Positions 17,258 to 26,449 of a stretch of 64,000 nucleotides of DNA are shown piece by piece; position 1 is the first letter of the stretch, and every line of letters begins with the position of its first letter. Position numbers and translations under genes: made by a program. The notes under the pieces were generated by a model, which was given only the letters and a program-made list of their open reading frames with translations, was not told where the DNA came from and did no database searches. The stretch is from Halorubrum sodomense (GTDB lineage: Archaea > Halobacteriota > Halobacteria > Halobacteriales > Haloferacaceae). The stretch lies in the NCBI RefSeq assembly GCF_900111935.1, contig NZ_FOYN01000001.1, positions 372,001 to 436,000 of the forward strand, given 5' to 3'.

Positions 17258-17707
17258 ATGCCAGACGACGACGTCACCGACCCCGAGAACGGCGAGGCCG
17301 GCGAACAGGGCGACTCCCCGGACGGCGACGACGGCGAAGAGAAGTCCTTCCGCGAGCGCGTCGAGGAGATTCGCGAGCGACGCGAGGAGGAGCGCGAGGA
17401 GGGCGACCGGCCCGACCCCGAAGAGATGATGGGCGGCGGCGGCCCGCCGGGAATGGGCGGCGGTGGCGGCGGCGGCAACCCCTTCGCGCAGATGATGTCC
17501 GGCATGATGGGCGGCGGCGGCCCCGGCGGCGCGGGCGGCCCGCCCGGCATGGGCGGCGGCGGTCCCGGCGCGCAGGGGGAGCAGGGCGGCCGCGGCGACG
17601 ACGGCGGCAACGAGGAGCTCGTCCGCGAGGTGCGCCAGCTCCGCGACGAGGTCCGCGACGCGACCCGCCAGCTCCAGCGCATCGCGCAGGCGCTCGAAGA
17701 CGACTGA
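17258..17707 (+). CDS. Gly/Met-rich low-complexity protein with C-terminal coiled coil
   Basis: This 149-residue protein has three zones. Residues 1-55 are highly charged and include an RERVEEIRERREEEREEGD helix. Residues about 57-112 are almost only Gly, Met and Pro with a few Ala and Gln. Residues 118-149 form an amphipathic helix (LVREVRQLRDEVRDATRQL). No catalytic domain is present. The middle is probably disordered and the ends probably oligomerise. Start at ATG 17258, about 28 nt after an acccttttcg box. It is conserved-looking in codon use, but I cannot assign a function. Confidence 0.7.
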   Translation: MPDDDVTDPENGEAGEQGDSPDGDDGEEKSFRERVEEIRERREEEREEGDRPDPEEMMGGGGPPGMGGGGGGGNPFAQMMSGMMGGGGPGGAGGPPGMGGGGPGAQGEQGGRGDDGGNEELVREVRQLRDEVRDATRQLQRIAQALEDD

Positions 17708-17818
17708 CTCGCCGGTCGCTCTCCGCGGCGGCTCCCTCCAGTTTTCCGACTCGAACAGCGGCGCGTCCGTCCGTCTCCCACGCAGCGATGAGCGCGCGTG
17801 ACGGCATCCGCGTCCCGC

Positions 17819-17825
17819 AAAAAAA
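17819..17825 (-). terminator. Poly-T terminator of nrdJ
   Basis: Seven A residues on the plus strand (T-run in the transcript) lie 28-34 nt beyond the nrdJ stop codon, a usual distance for intrinsic termination in haloarchaea. Confidence 0.5.
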
Positions 17826-17852
17826 CCGCGTCGTCGGTCGCTCGCTACCCGT

Positions 17853-20800
17853 CTAACACTCCGACCAGCCGCACGACTCGCACGTCTTGCAGCCCTCGGA
17901 GTAGTAGAGGTTCATGCCGCCGCAGTCGGGGCACTCGGGCGACTCGCCCGCCGCGATGAGCTCCTGCGTCGAGTCGTCGGCGCCGGCGGCGTCGTCCTTC
18001 GCCGCCGGACCGGAGCCGTCCGCGCTCGGGGCGTCGGTCGCCGGGCCGGCGTCGACCGCGCCGCCGTCGGTCTGACTCGGACGGCTCGCGCCCGACGCGG
18101 TCTCCTCGACGTCGTCGAGGCTCTGCTGTTGGGGGATCCCCTTGTCGACGTCGTCGTCGAGGTAGCGGCGCAGCGCCGTGCCGATCGCGTCCGGGATCGA
18201 CTGGATCTGCTCGCCCTTGTCCCACGCGACCTTCGGGCTCCGGGTGCCCTGTAGCTCGTCGACGATCTCCTCGGGGTCGACGCCCGAGCGGAGCGCCGTC
18301 GAGATGACCTTCGCGAGCGCCTCGGTGAAGGAGTTGGTGTAGCCGCCGGAGTGACCGATGTTCGCGAACAGCTCGAACGGCAGGCCGTTGTCGTCTTCGT
18401 TGATCGTGACGTACAGCTTTCCGTAGCCCGTCTCGACGCGCTGTGTGACGCCGTTCAGAGAGTCGGGGCGGGGACTGCGCTCGCTGTAGTCGATACGAGG
18501 CTGCTCGCTGGCTTCGAGCAGGTCCGAAATCTCCGCGTCGATCGCCGCCTGGACGTCCTCGTTGTCGAGGAACGACTCGATGCCGCCGAACACCTCGCCG
18601 ATCTGCTCGACGATCGCCTCGGCCGCCTCGCTCTCGTCGGCGAACTCCGTGTTCTTCGCGCGGGTCGTGAGCACCTGCTTCGAGCGGGTGCCGTCGCGGT
18701 AGACGGTGACGCCCTTGCCGCCGTGGTCGTAGATGTAGCGGTACACCTCTTCCATCTCCTCGGCGGTGGCGTCGTTCGGGAAGTTACACGTCTTCGAGAT
18801 GGCGGAGTCGACGCCCTCCTGGCAGGCGCACTGGACCGCCGCGTGCTGCTTGCCCGAGAGGTCGCCGGTGACGACGAACAGCTCGCCGATGGCCTCCGGG
18901 ACCGTCTCTAACCCGTCCACGCCGTCGAACTCGTTTTGCGCCATCTGCTCTTGGGCCTCCTGTTTGACGGCGTCGACGTCGACGTCGTTCGCCTCTAAGG
19001 TGCGCAGGAAGTAGTCGTCGAACTCGACGAGCATCTCGTCGCCCTGGACGTCGTCGGAGACGTTCTTGTAGAAGGCGACGTTGTAGATGGGCTCACAGCC
19101 GCCCGTCGTGTTCCCGATCATCGACGTCGTGCCCGTGGGCGCGATCGTCGTCGTGTTGTGGTTGCGGACCGGGAAGCCGTCCGCCCACTCGTCGGCGTCG
19201 AGGCCGGTGTAGTGCTCGAACCAGTCGCGGTACTCGGTGGGGTTCGCGTACTTCGAGTCCTCCCAGTCGTTGAACGTCCCGCGCTCCGTCGCGAGCTCGT
19301 GGGAGGTCTGTTTCGACGCGTGGTTGATGTGGGTCATCAGCTGGCGGGCGACCTCGTGGCCCGGCTCGGTGCCGTACTGGATCCCGAGCTGGATGTACAG
19401 CTGCGCGAGCCCCATGACCCCCAGCCCGATCTTCCGCATGTCGCGGACCTTCTCTTCGATCTTGTCGACCGGGAAGTCCGACATCGTCACGACGTTCTCG
19501 AGGAAGCGCGTGCCGTACTCGATCCGCTCGTCGAACTCCTCGAAGTCGATCGCCTCCTCGAGGAAGGCCTCGATCGCCGCCGCCTGTGAGTCGTACTCGT
19601 CGGCGTGTTCGTCCGACCAGACCCGCCAGTCCGGCGCGTCCTGCGACGCCAGCGTCGAGAGGTTGATGTGGCCGAGGTTACAGGCCTCGTACTCCTCCAA
19701 CGGCTGCTCGCCGCAGGGGTTCGTCGCGAGGATCCGGTGGTCCGGGTGCTCCTCGACGTCGAAGGAGTGCTCTTTGTTCACCCGTTCGAGGTAGATGACG
19801 CCGGGCTCGCCGTTCTCGTGGGCGCCCTCGATCATGTCGTCCCAGAGCTCCTGCGCCGGGATCGAGAGCTCCTCGCCGACCTCGACGTGCTCGCCGAGAC
19901 CGAACATGTCGTAGATCTCCTTCGTCTCCGGCGTCGCGACGTGCGGCTCCTCCGTGCGCGGGTTCGTGAAGGTGAACTCCTCGTCGTTGTACAGCGCCTC
20001 CATGAAGTCGTCGGTGACGCCGACGCTGATGTTGAAGTTCGAGAGGTGGCCCTCGACCGCGTTCCGGAGGTGCTCGGGCACCTTCCCGTCCTCGTCGATG
20101 AGGTCGCGCGCCTCCTCCAGCGCGTCCGCGAAGGAGTTGTGCGTGAAGTCGTCGGGGTCGTTCAGGCGCAGCGAGTGCGCCAGCGAGACGTCCTTGTTCT
20201 TCGCGTGGATGAACTGGATCACGTCCGGGTGCGAGACGCGCATGACGCCCATCTGGGCGCCGCGCCGCGCGCCGCCCTGCGCGATCGTCTCGCACATCTG
20301 GTCGAACGTCCGCATGAACGTGATCGGGCCGGAGGCGATGCCGCCCGTCGAGCCGACGGCGTCGCCGTAGGGGCGGAGCTTCCAGAACGCGTACCCCATC
20401 CCGCCGCCGGACTGGAACACCTCGGCCGCCTCCTTAGCGGTCTGGTGGATGTCGGTGATGTCGTCGTCGGGGGAGTCGACGAAGCAGGCGGAGAGCTGCT
20501 GCAGCTCGTCGCCCGCGTTCATCAGCGTCGGGGAGTTCGGCATGAACGAAAGCGACTCCATCCCGTCGCGGAACGTCTCGGTGGTCGTCTCGACGTGGTC
20601 GCGGACGCCCTCGGGCAGTTCGGGAACGACCGTGTCGTACGCGAACTTGTTGACGTTGCGGGCGGTGAGCGTCGTCTCGACGTCGTCGTCGACCGTCGTC
20701 CCCGCGCCGAAGACCTCCTCGGCGAGCTCGTCTCGGCGCGGGTGGTCGGGCTTGACCTGGTCGGGCGTGACCGTGATCTCGACGCCCCGCTTTTCGGCCT

Positions 20801-21008
20801 CGAAGACCGCCTCCGCGAGCGCGACGTTGCGCGCGACGCGGTCGAACAGCTCCTCGGGATCTTCGATCGGCTCCCCGTCCGCGTTCTTCCGGAGGTAGCG
20901 CGCGGGCAGGATGTTGTGGTAGGCGTTGGCCGTGAGGCGCTCCTCCATGGTGTCGCCCGTGGTGCGTTTGATCGGCAGTTCGAGGTTGTCGGCGGTGACA
21001 CCGCTCAT
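17853..21008 (-). CDS. nrdJ: Adenosylcobalamin-dependent ribonucleotide reductase (class II)
   Basis: NrdJ makes deoxyribonucleotides from ribonucleotides using a cobalamin-generated thiyl radical, without oxygen. The 1051-residue protein has the large-subunit core: SACFV near residue 173, FQSGGGMGYAFWKLRPYG near 198, the active-site NPCGEQPLEEYEACNLGHIN near 420, and the PTGTTSMIGNTTGG phosphate-binding loop near 623. The C-terminus carries the four-cysteine redox segment (CPDCG, then CKTCESCG) that re-reduces the active site. No intein interrupts it, although haloarchaeal nrdJ genes sometimes have them. A stretch near 945-1015 is low-complexity linker. Confidence 0.97.
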   Translation of the reverse strand: MSGVTADNLELPIKRTTGDTMEERLTANAYHNILPARYLRKNADGEPIEDPEELFDRVARNVALAEAVFEAEKRGVEITVTPDQVKPDHPRRDELAEEVFGAGTTVDDDVETTLTARNVNKFAYDTVVPELPEGVRDHVETTTETFRDGMESLSFMPNSPTLMNAGDELQQLSACFVDSPDDDITDIHQTAKEAAEVFQSGGGMGYAFWKLRPYGDAVGSTGGIASGPITFMRTFDQMCETIAQGGARRGAQMGVMRVSHPDVIQFIHAKNKDVSLAHSLRLNDPDDFTHNSFADALEEARDLIDEDGKVPEHLRNAVEGHLSNFNISVGVTDDFMEALYNDEEFTFTNPRTEEPHVATPETKEIYDMFGLGEHVEVGEELSIPAQELWDDMIEGAHENGEPGVIYLERVNKEHSFDVEEHPDHRILATNPCGEQPLEEYEACNLGHINLSTLASQDAPDWRVWSDEHADEYDSQAAAIEAFLEEAIDFEEFDERIEYGTRFLENVVTMSDFPVDKIEEKVRDMRKIGLGVMGLAQLYIQLGIQYGTEPGHEVARQLMTHINHASKQTSHELATERGTFNDWEDSKYANPTEYRDWFEHYTGLDADEWADGFPVRNHNTTTIAPTGTTSMIGNTTGGCEPIYNVAFYKNVSDDVQGDEMLVEFDDYFLRTLEANDVDVDAVKQEAQEQMAQNEFDGVDGLETVPEAIGELFVVTGDLSGKQHAAVQCACQEGVDSAISKTCNFPNDATAEEMEEVYRYIYDHGGKGVTVYRDGTRSKQVLTTRAKNTEFADESEAAEAIVEQIGEVFGGIESFLDNEDVQAAIDAEISDLLEASEQPRIDYSERSPRPDSLNGVTQRVETGYGKLYVTINEDDNGLPFELFANIGHSGGYTNSFTEALAKVISTALRSGVDPEEIVDELQGTRSPKVAWDKGEQIQSIPDAIGTALRRYLDDDVDKGIPQQQSLDDVEETASGASRPSQTDGGAVDAGPATDAPSADGSGPAAKDDAAGADDSTQELIAAGESPECPDCGGMNLYYSEGCKTCESCGWSEC

Positions 21009-21458
21009 TCGGCGGCCACCCCGCTCGGTTGGCGTGGAATATGGATCATCTGTAGTGTTGGTGTACTGGTGAGGCGGGCCCTTGTACGTTCGGATGTCGG
21101 GACCCGACCGGCTTTACGTGTCCGATCTGCTATGTAACGTCGATGCGGCGCGTCTGACGTTGAATCCGGTACGTCGGTGAAGAACGGACTCTGTACACAT
21201 AAGCGTAGGTAGACCGGAGTGAAACTGATCTTTGACCGAGCAAACCGCGGTACGAAGGCGGTTTCCCACCGGAACAGAAGGGGGGTTACCGGGCGGTGAT
21301 TCCACCCGTGATACCGGGCACTAGCCGCCCTACGCTTGTCGCCTTGACGAGCACACGTCCGGAGTCGACGCGGTTCTTGCCGCAGACATATCAAGAATCA
21401 ATAACCGGGATCGGTCTCGTCCCACAAGCTTATGCCCGGCGTCGCCGTGGCCCCGAAT
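21009..21458. other. Gene-free region upstream of nrdJ
   Basis: About 450 bp between divergent genes hold no convincing ORF. GC content is lower than in the flanks. A short hairpin, aaacc gc paired with gcggttt (21242-21264, 7-bp stem), is the only clear dyad. I searched both strands for the conserved cobalamin riboswitch boxes, because nrdJ is B12-dependent, and did not find them. An AT-rich segment at 21385-21435 holds the promoter of the small plus-strand gene; the rest is probably the regulatory region or leader of nrdJ. Confidence 0.5.
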
Positions 21459-21674
21459 ATGACCGCAACGTCGCTCGCACTCGCGGGGCTCGTCGCGCCG
21501 GCACAGGCCGCGCTGCTGGGCAGTCAGGTGGGGCAGCTGTTGGTGGCCCTCGTCGCCGTCGCGCTGATCATCGTCGTCGGCAAGTTCGTGTTGAAGCTCG
21601 CCTGGCGGCTGGTCACGATCGGTATCGTCCTCGTCGCGGCGTTCTACCTGCTGTCGACGCTCGGATTAATATAA
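21459..21674 (+). CDS. Small membrane protein
   Basis: This 71-residue protein has an alanine-rich start (MTATSLALAGLVAPAQAALL) that could be a signal-like helix, and two further hydrophobic segments ending FYLLSTLGLI. An agcttatgc box about 28 nt upstream selects the ATG at 21459 over the upstream in-frame ATG at 21432. It converges on cdc48. I do not recognise a function. Confidence 0.7.
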   Translation: MTATSLALAGLVAPAQAALLGSQVGQLLVALVAVALIIVVGKFVLKLAWRLVTIGIVLVAAFYLLSTLGLI

Positions 21675-21699
21675 AAACTCGTTCGGCCGCGCCGTCCGC

Positions 21700-23967
21700 T
21701 TACTGGAACGCGGCGCCCGGCTCGGCCTCGGTGCGGTCGACCTCGGACCGCTTGAACTGCTTTTCTATCTCCTCGTACCGCTCGCGCGTCTCGGGGGTGA
21801 CGCTGGGGTTCACCTCGTTCAGCGCGTTCTCGAAGTGCGCCATCGTCACGCGGATGTTGCCGACGGACTCGCCGACCTCCTCGCGCGTGACGCTGCCGAT
21901 GAACTCCCGGGAGGCGTTCATCGACGCCTCGCGGGCGACCGCCTCGATGTCGGCGCCCACGTACCCGTCGGTCTTGCGCGCCAGCGCGTCGAGGTCGACG
22001 TCGTCGGCCAGCGGCTTGTTCCGCGTGTGGACCTCGAAGATCCGGCGGCGCGCCGTCTCGTCGGGGACGGGCACGTGGACGTGCCGGTCCAGGCGCCCGG
22101 GGCGCAGCAGCGCCGAGTCGATGAGGTCCGGGCGGTTGGTCGTCGCGATGACGACCACGTCCTCCAGCGACTCGAGCCCGTCGAGCTCCGTCAGCAGCTG
22201 GGAGACGACGCGCTCGCCGACGCCGGAGTCGCCGGAGTTCTTGCCGCGCTCGGTCGCGATCGAGTCGATCTCGTCGAAGAACACGATCGTCGGCGCGTTC
22301 TCGCGGGCCTTGCTGAACACCTCGCGGACGCCCTTCTCGGACTCGCCCACGTACTTGTTCAGCAGCTCCGGCCCCTTGATCGAGATGAAGTTCGACTCGC
22401 TCTCGTTGGCGACCGCCTTCGCGAGCAGGGTCTTCCCCGTGCCCGGCGGGCCGTACATCAGGACGCCCTTCGCGGCCTGTATGTCCAGCTCCTCGAACAC
22501 CTCGGGGTACTCCAGCGGCCACTGGATCGTCTCGCGGAGCCGCTCTTTGGTGTCCTCGAGGCCGCCCACGTCCTCCCAGGTGGTGTCGGGGACCTCGACG
22601 AACACCTCGCGGAGTGCGGAGGGTTCGATCCCCTTGATCGCCTCCTTGAAGTCCGACTCAGTCACCTGGATGGAGTTCAACACGTCGGCGTCGATCTCGT
22701 CGCTCTCGAGGTCTATCTCCGGGCGGATGCGCCGCAGCGCGTGCATCGCGGACTCCTTCGCGAGCGACTCGAGGTCGGCTCCGACGAAGCCGTGGGTGTT
22801 CTCGGCGTACTCGTCGAGGTCGACCCCCTCGGTCAGCGGCATGTTCCGCGTGTGGACTTGGAGGATCTCCTTGCGCCCGTCGCGGTCGGGGACGCCGACC
22901 TCGATCTCGCGGTCGAAGCGACCGCCCCGTCGGAGCGCCTGATCGATGGCGTCGACCCGGTTCGTCGCCCCGATGACGACGACCTCGCCGCGCTCTTCGA
23001 GCCCGTCCATCAGCGAGAGGAGCTGGGCCACGACGCGGCGTTCAACGTCGCCGCCGGCCTCCTCGCGCTTGGGCGCGATGGAGTCCAGCTCGTCCATGAA
23101 GATGATCGACGGCGACTCCTCGGACGCCTCCTCGAACACCTCGCGGAGCTGCTCTTCGCTCTCGCCGTAGTACTTCGACATGATCTCCGGGCCGGAGATC
23201 GTGTGGAAGTTCGCGTCGATCTCGTTGGCGACCGCCTTCGCGATCAGCGTCTTCCCCGTGCCCGGCGGGCCGTGGAGCAGGACGCCCTTCGGCGGGTCGA
23301 TCCCGAGGCGCTTGAACAGCTCCGGGTGGCGCATCGGCAGCTCGATCATCTCGCGGACCTGCTCGAGCTCGTCGTCGAGCCCGCCGATGTCCTCGTAGGT
23401 GACGTCCGGCCCCTCGCCGGTCCCGCCCGCGGCCTCGCCGCGGTCGGCGATCTCCTCGGCGGAGATCTCGGAGATGCTGATCTCCGTCTCGTCGGTGATG
23501 ACGACCGTGCCGCCGGGGCTCGTCTCGGCGATCTTCATCGGGACCGCCTGCGACTGACCGCCCATCAGCCCGAAGCCGAGCGACGTGCGGATGGTCTGTC
23601 CCTCCGTCACCGGCTGGCCGGAGAGCTTGTCGCGGATGAACGGGGCGATCTGGCCCCGCACCCGCAGCTGGCTCGGGAAGGCGATCGTGACCGCGTCCGC
23701 CCGCGAGACGTCCACGTCTTCGACGGTCACGCGGTCGTCGATCCCCACGTCGGCCTCCTGACGGAGCCGGCCGTCGATCCGGATCACGCCGGTGCCGTCG
23801 TCCTCGGGGTAGCCGGGCCAGACGCGGGCGATCGCCGCCCTGTCGGCGCCCTCGACGCGGACGATGTCCCCGCCGGAGAGCCCGAGCTCGTCGGCCGCGA
23901 CGCGGTCGATCGCCGCGAGGCGCCGACCGGCGTCCTTCTGTTTCAGCGGCTTGACGGTGAGCTTCAT
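21700..23967 (-). CDS. cdc48: CDC48/VAT-type AAA+ ATPase
   Basis: This is a hexameric unfoldase that extracts and unfolds proteins, feeding the archaeal proteasome. The 755-residue protein has the double-psi-barrel N domain ([19 protein letters not shown]), then two AAA modules, each with Walker A GPPGTGKT (about residues 234 and 508) and Walker B ([14 protein letters not shown] and [14 protein letters not shown]). Length matches VAT. The start codon overlaps by 4 bp the stop of a small Hsp20-like gene, so the two are translationally coupled. The order suggests a protein-quality-control operon. Confidence 0.98.
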   Translation of the reverse strand: MKLTVKPLKQKDAGRRLAAIDRVAADELGLSGGDIVRVEGADRAAIARVWPGYPEDDGTGVIRIDGRLRQEADVGIDDRVTVEDVDVSRADAVTIAFPSQLRVRGQIAPFIRDKLSGQPVTEGQTIRTSLGFGLMGGQSQAVPMKIAETSPGGTVVITDETEISISEISAEEIADRGEAAGGTGEGPDVTYEDIGGLDDELEQVREMIELPMRHPELFKRLGIDPPKGVLLHGPPGTGKTLIAKAVANEIDANFHTISGPEIMSKYYGESEEQLREVFEEASEESPSIIFMDELDSIAPKREEAGGDVERRVVAQLLSLMDGLEERGEVVVIGATNRVDAIDQALRRGGRFDREIEVGVPDRDGRKEILQVHTRNMPLTEGVDLDEYAENTHGFVGADLESLAKESAMHALRRIRPEIDLESDEIDADVLNSIQVTESDFKEAIKGIEPSALREVFVEVPDTTWEDVGGLEDTKERLRETIQWPLEYPEVFEELDIQAAKGVLMYGPPGTGKTLLAKAVANESESNFISIKGPELLNKYVGESEKGVREVFSKARENAPTIVFFDEIDSIATERGKNSGDSGVGERVVSQLLTELDGLESLEDVVVIATTNRPDLIDSALLRPGRLDRHVHVPVPDETARRRIFEVHTRNKPLADDVDLDALARKTDGYVGADIEAVAREASMNASREFIGSVTREEVGESVGNIRVTMAHFENALNEVNPSVTPETRERYEEIEKQFKRSEVDRTEAEPGAAFQ

Positions 23968-24215
23968 CGCTCGCCCTCCACGGTGATCACGCCGTTGTTC
24001 ACGGCCGCGGACGCGGCCGTTCCGGGCAGATCGAACTCCGATTCGACCGGCTCTTCCGGTCCCTCGACGACGACGATCGCCGTTTCACCGACGGTGTCGA
24101 CGCTGACGTCCTCGTCGTCGACGCCGAGATCGGCGGCGACGATCCAGGCGTCGTCGTACTCGTACCGGCGCAGCAGCGCGCCGTCCCCGGTCGATCGGGT
24201 CTGTATGTGATTCAT
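23964..24215 (-). CDS. Small Hsp20-like protein co-transcribed with cdc48
   Basis: This 83-residue protein has the strand pattern of a minimal alpha-crystallin domain: [20 protein letters not shown], then AIVVVEGP, then [11 protein letters not shown], the last resembling the NGVL signature of Hsp20. It matches a haloarchaeal family of unknown function often next to cdc48 (DUF7127, from memory). Its stop overlaps the cdc48 start by 4 bp. The position suggests an adaptor or substrate-holding role for the CDC48 machine; this is inference from context. Confidence 0.8.
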   Translation of the reverse strand: MNHIQTRSTGDGALLRRYEYDDAWIVAADLGVDDEDVSVDTVGETAIVVVEGPEEPVESEFDLPGTAASAAVNNGVITVEGER

Positions 24216-24216
24216 C

Positions 24217-24250
24217 CTAACTACGAGTTAGTCGCACAAGTATATAAATA
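24217..24250 (-). promoter_or_regulatory. Promoter of the cdc48 operon with adjacent dyad
   Basis: On the minus strand a tatttatata box (24241-24250) lies about 26-35 nt before the first ATG. Between it and the start codon is a perfect inverted repeat, ctaact-acg-agttag (24217-24231), at the expected transcription start. A protein bound there would block initiation, so this is a candidate operator for stress or proteostasis control. Confidence 0.65.
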
Positions 24251-24416
24251 TGTCCCTCAAAATCGCAAGACGTGAGTGATTCTCTTTCCTAACGGTAGTG
24301 TAGCGGTTCGAGCGATTCGGCCGCCGTCGCGCGGTCGGAGTCGCGGCGTCGGTCGGGCCGCCGAGCGCGCGACGGTCCCGCCGCCGTTTATTCCGATCGG
24401 CGCCGAACCGTCGGGT

Positions 24417-25187
24417 ATGGAACGGGTCACTCACGACGGCCGCGAGACCGCGTACCGCCGCTTCGACCGCGGCGGCGACGGGCCGACGGTCTGTTTCGTC
24501 CACGGCAGCGGCGGCACGAAAGACGTCTGGAAGTCGCAGGCGCGGCTCGCCGACCGGTTCCCGGGCGTCGCGGTCGACCTCTCCGGGCACGGCGCCAGCG
24601 ACGACGTCGCGACGCCCGCGGGCCCGGAGACCCTCGACGCGTACGCGGACGACGTCGTCGCCGTCGCGGAGGCGACGGACGCGGCCGCCCTCTGCGGGAA
24701 CTCGCTCGGCGGCGCGGTCGCGTTGCGGATCGCCCTCGAGCACGACCTCGCGCTCGACGGGCTCGTCCTCGCGGGCACGGGCGCGAAGCTCGCGGTGGCC
24801 GAGCCGCTCCGCGACGCGCTCGCGACCGACTTCGACCGGGCGGTCTCGCTGCTCCACGAGCCGGACCGGCTGTTCCGCGACGCGCCCGCCGAGTACGTCG
24901 AGCTCTCGGCGGCGGCGATGCGCGCGTGCGGGCGGGCGGTCACCGAACGGGACTTCCTGACGTGCCACCGCTTCGACGTGCGCGACCGCCTCGGCGAGGT
25001 CCAGGTCCCGGCGCTCGCGGTCGTGGGCGCGCGCGACGGGCTCACCCCGCCGGCGTACCACGAGTACCTCGCGACGGAGATCCCGGCGGGGGAGTGGACC
25101 GAGATACCGGACGCTGCCCACCTCGCGATGCTCGAACGCCCGGCCGCGTTCAACGAGGCGCTCGCGGCGTTCCTCGGTCGACTGTAG
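24417..25187 (+). CDS. Alpha/beta hydrolase
   Basis: This 256-residue alpha/beta-hydrolase-fold protein has the oxyanion region VCFVHGSGGTKDVW near residue 26, the nucleophile elbow CGNSLGG near 100 (Ser), the acid in GARDGLTPP near 206, and the catalytic His in DAAHLAMLERP near 234. It could be an esterase, lipase or C-C hydrolase; the substrate is not shown. The ATG at 24417 was chosen because a gtttattcc box lies about 28 nt upstream. Confidence 0.9.
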   Translation: MERVTHDGRETAYRRFDRGGDGPTVCFVHGSGGTKDVWKSQARLADRFPGVAVDLSGHGASDDVATPAGPETLDAYADDVVAVAEATDAAALCGNSLGGAVALRIALEHDLALDGLVLAGTGAKLAVAEPLRDALATDFDRAVSLLHEPDRLFRDAPAEYVELSAAAMRACGRAVTERDFLTCHRFDVRDRLGEVQVPALAVVGARDGLTPPAYHEYLATEIPAGEWTEIPDAAHLAMLERPAAFNEALAAFLGRL

Positions 25188-25277
25188 GCCGCCGCGGCGG
25201 CCGGGTCGACCGCCCTCTCCGCGCGCGGCGGCGGTCCCGAAGGTACCCTTTTAGGTCGCTCGCGCGTCGCGGGGGAC

Positions 25278-25973
25278 ATGGTCGACAGCGACGAACGGGA
25301 CCCGAACACGGGTCGGGCGGACAGCTCCGGGGGGCGGACGGAGGCCGCAAGCCCCCCCGCGGAGCCCGACATCGACGACCTGCTCGCGAAGCTCGACGCC
25401 CTGCGCGACACCGTCGACGAGGGACACGAGCGCGAGAAGGTCAGACAGACGATCTCGCTCGTCGAGCGGATGCCCGGGACCGGCGCGCTCGCCGAGCGGA
25501 TCACCAAGTACACCTCCCGGGACCTGGCCGAGTCGTTCGTGGGGGCGGTGCTGTTCGCGCTCCCCCTGCTCGTTGAGGGCGGCGTCTTCGAGATCGCGGC
25601 CTGGTTCGCGGCGACGACCGTCGCCGGCGTCCCGGTCCTCCTGATCGCGCACGTCGGGTTCATCTTCCTCGCGACCGCCGGGCTCCTCTACTTCGCTGAC
25701 TTCCGACAGATCGCGATCAGACACCCGATCTTCGGGGTCATCCCCCGCCGGTACGCCGGCGTGCTCCTCGTCTCGCTGACCACGTCGGCGGCCATGCTGC
25801 TGTTCTGGGGCCGGCTCCACGAGGGCGACCCGACCGCGCTCGAACGGTTCGGGCGGATCGCGGTCGTCTGGGCCGCGGCCGCGTTCGGCGCGGGGCTGGG
25901 CGACATCCTCCCCGGCGAATCGCAGGGCGAAGACCTCGGGAAGTTCGACCTCGACATCGGCGACGACGACTGA
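25278..25973 (+). CDS. DUF2391-type integral membrane protein
   Basis: The 231-residue protein has a disordered acidic N-terminus, a coiled segment around LLAKLDALRDTVDEGHE, and four or five membrane helices from about residue 88. The features GAVLFALPLLVEGG, FADFRQIAIRHPIFGVIPRR and GAGLGDILPGE match the DUF2391 family of uncharacterised membrane proteins. The start lies about 28 nt after an acccttttagg box. No catalytic residues are evident. Confidence 0.8.
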   Translation: MVDSDERDPNTGRADSSGGRTEAASPPAEPDIDDLLAKLDALRDTVDEGHEREKVRQTISLVERMPGTGALAERITKYTSRDLAESFVGAVLFALPLLVEGGVFEIAAWFAATTVAGVPVLLIAHVGFIFLATAGLLYFADFRQIAIRHPIFGVIPRRYAGVLLVSLTTSAAMLLFWGRLHEGDPTALERFGRIAVVWAAAAFGAGLGDILPGESQGEDLGKFDLDIGDDD

Positions 25974-26071
25974 TCCGCCGTCGCTGACCGCGGCCGATCG
26001 ACCGTCTCGCGTCCCCCGACCGGACCCGCCCTTTCCACAGGTTTTTCGCCGCGGCGACCCTACCAACGGTT

Positions 26072-26446
26072 ATGTCAGCCCTACGCGACGCGCTCCGCGA
26101 TCTCCCGGACGCGGTGTTTGCGGACCTACTCGAGTCCGACGACGGGTACGTCCTCGTCGTCGACCTCCCGGGCGCGACCCCCGAGACGACCGAGGTGCTC
26201 GTCGAGGACGGGCGCATCGACATCGAGGGGCGCCGCGAGAAGGCCGTCCCCGACGGGTTCGAGTACGTCCGCGAGGACCGCCCGCTGTTCCTCGACGCGG
26301 AACTCCCGATCCCGAACGACGCCGACGGCGCGGGCGCCGACGCCGAGATCGACCGCGGCGTCCTCGAGATCTCGCTGCCCAAGCGCGCGAGCGAAGTCTC
26401 CCGGACCATCCCCGTCGACGGCGCGGACGACGAGGGCGACGCCTGA
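26072..26446 (+). CDS. Hsp20-type small heat shock protein
   Basis: The 124-residue protein is a compact alpha-crystallin domain (YVLVVDLPGATPETTEVLVE, then RIDIEGRREK, then RGVLEISLPKR) with a conserved FEYVREDRP loop and a C-terminal SRTIPVDG that resembles the IXI anchor. It probably acts as an ATP-independent holdase. It ends 3 bp before the GTG of the UbiB-type kinase gene, so the two are almost certainly one transcription unit. Confidence 0.92.
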   Translation: MSALRDALRDLPDAVFADLLESDDGYVLVVDLPGATPETTEVLVEDGRIDIEGRREKAVPDGFEYVREDRPLFLDAELPIPNDADGAGADAEIDRGVLEISLPKRASEVSRTIPVDGADDEGDA

Positions 26447-26449
26447 CGG

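Noticed and set aside
21009-21458. Cobalamin riboswitch upstream of the B12-dependent nrdJ
   Set aside because: I read both strands for the conserved B12 box and the GGTG and GCCACTG-type boxes and did not find them. A covariance-model search (Rfam cobalamin family) would settle it.
21835-24210. A long plus-strand open frame antisense to cdc48
   Set aside because: High GC content and rare stops make mirror frames open. Composition is Arg/Val/Asp noise with no domain, while the minus strand encodes a complete AAA+ ATPase.
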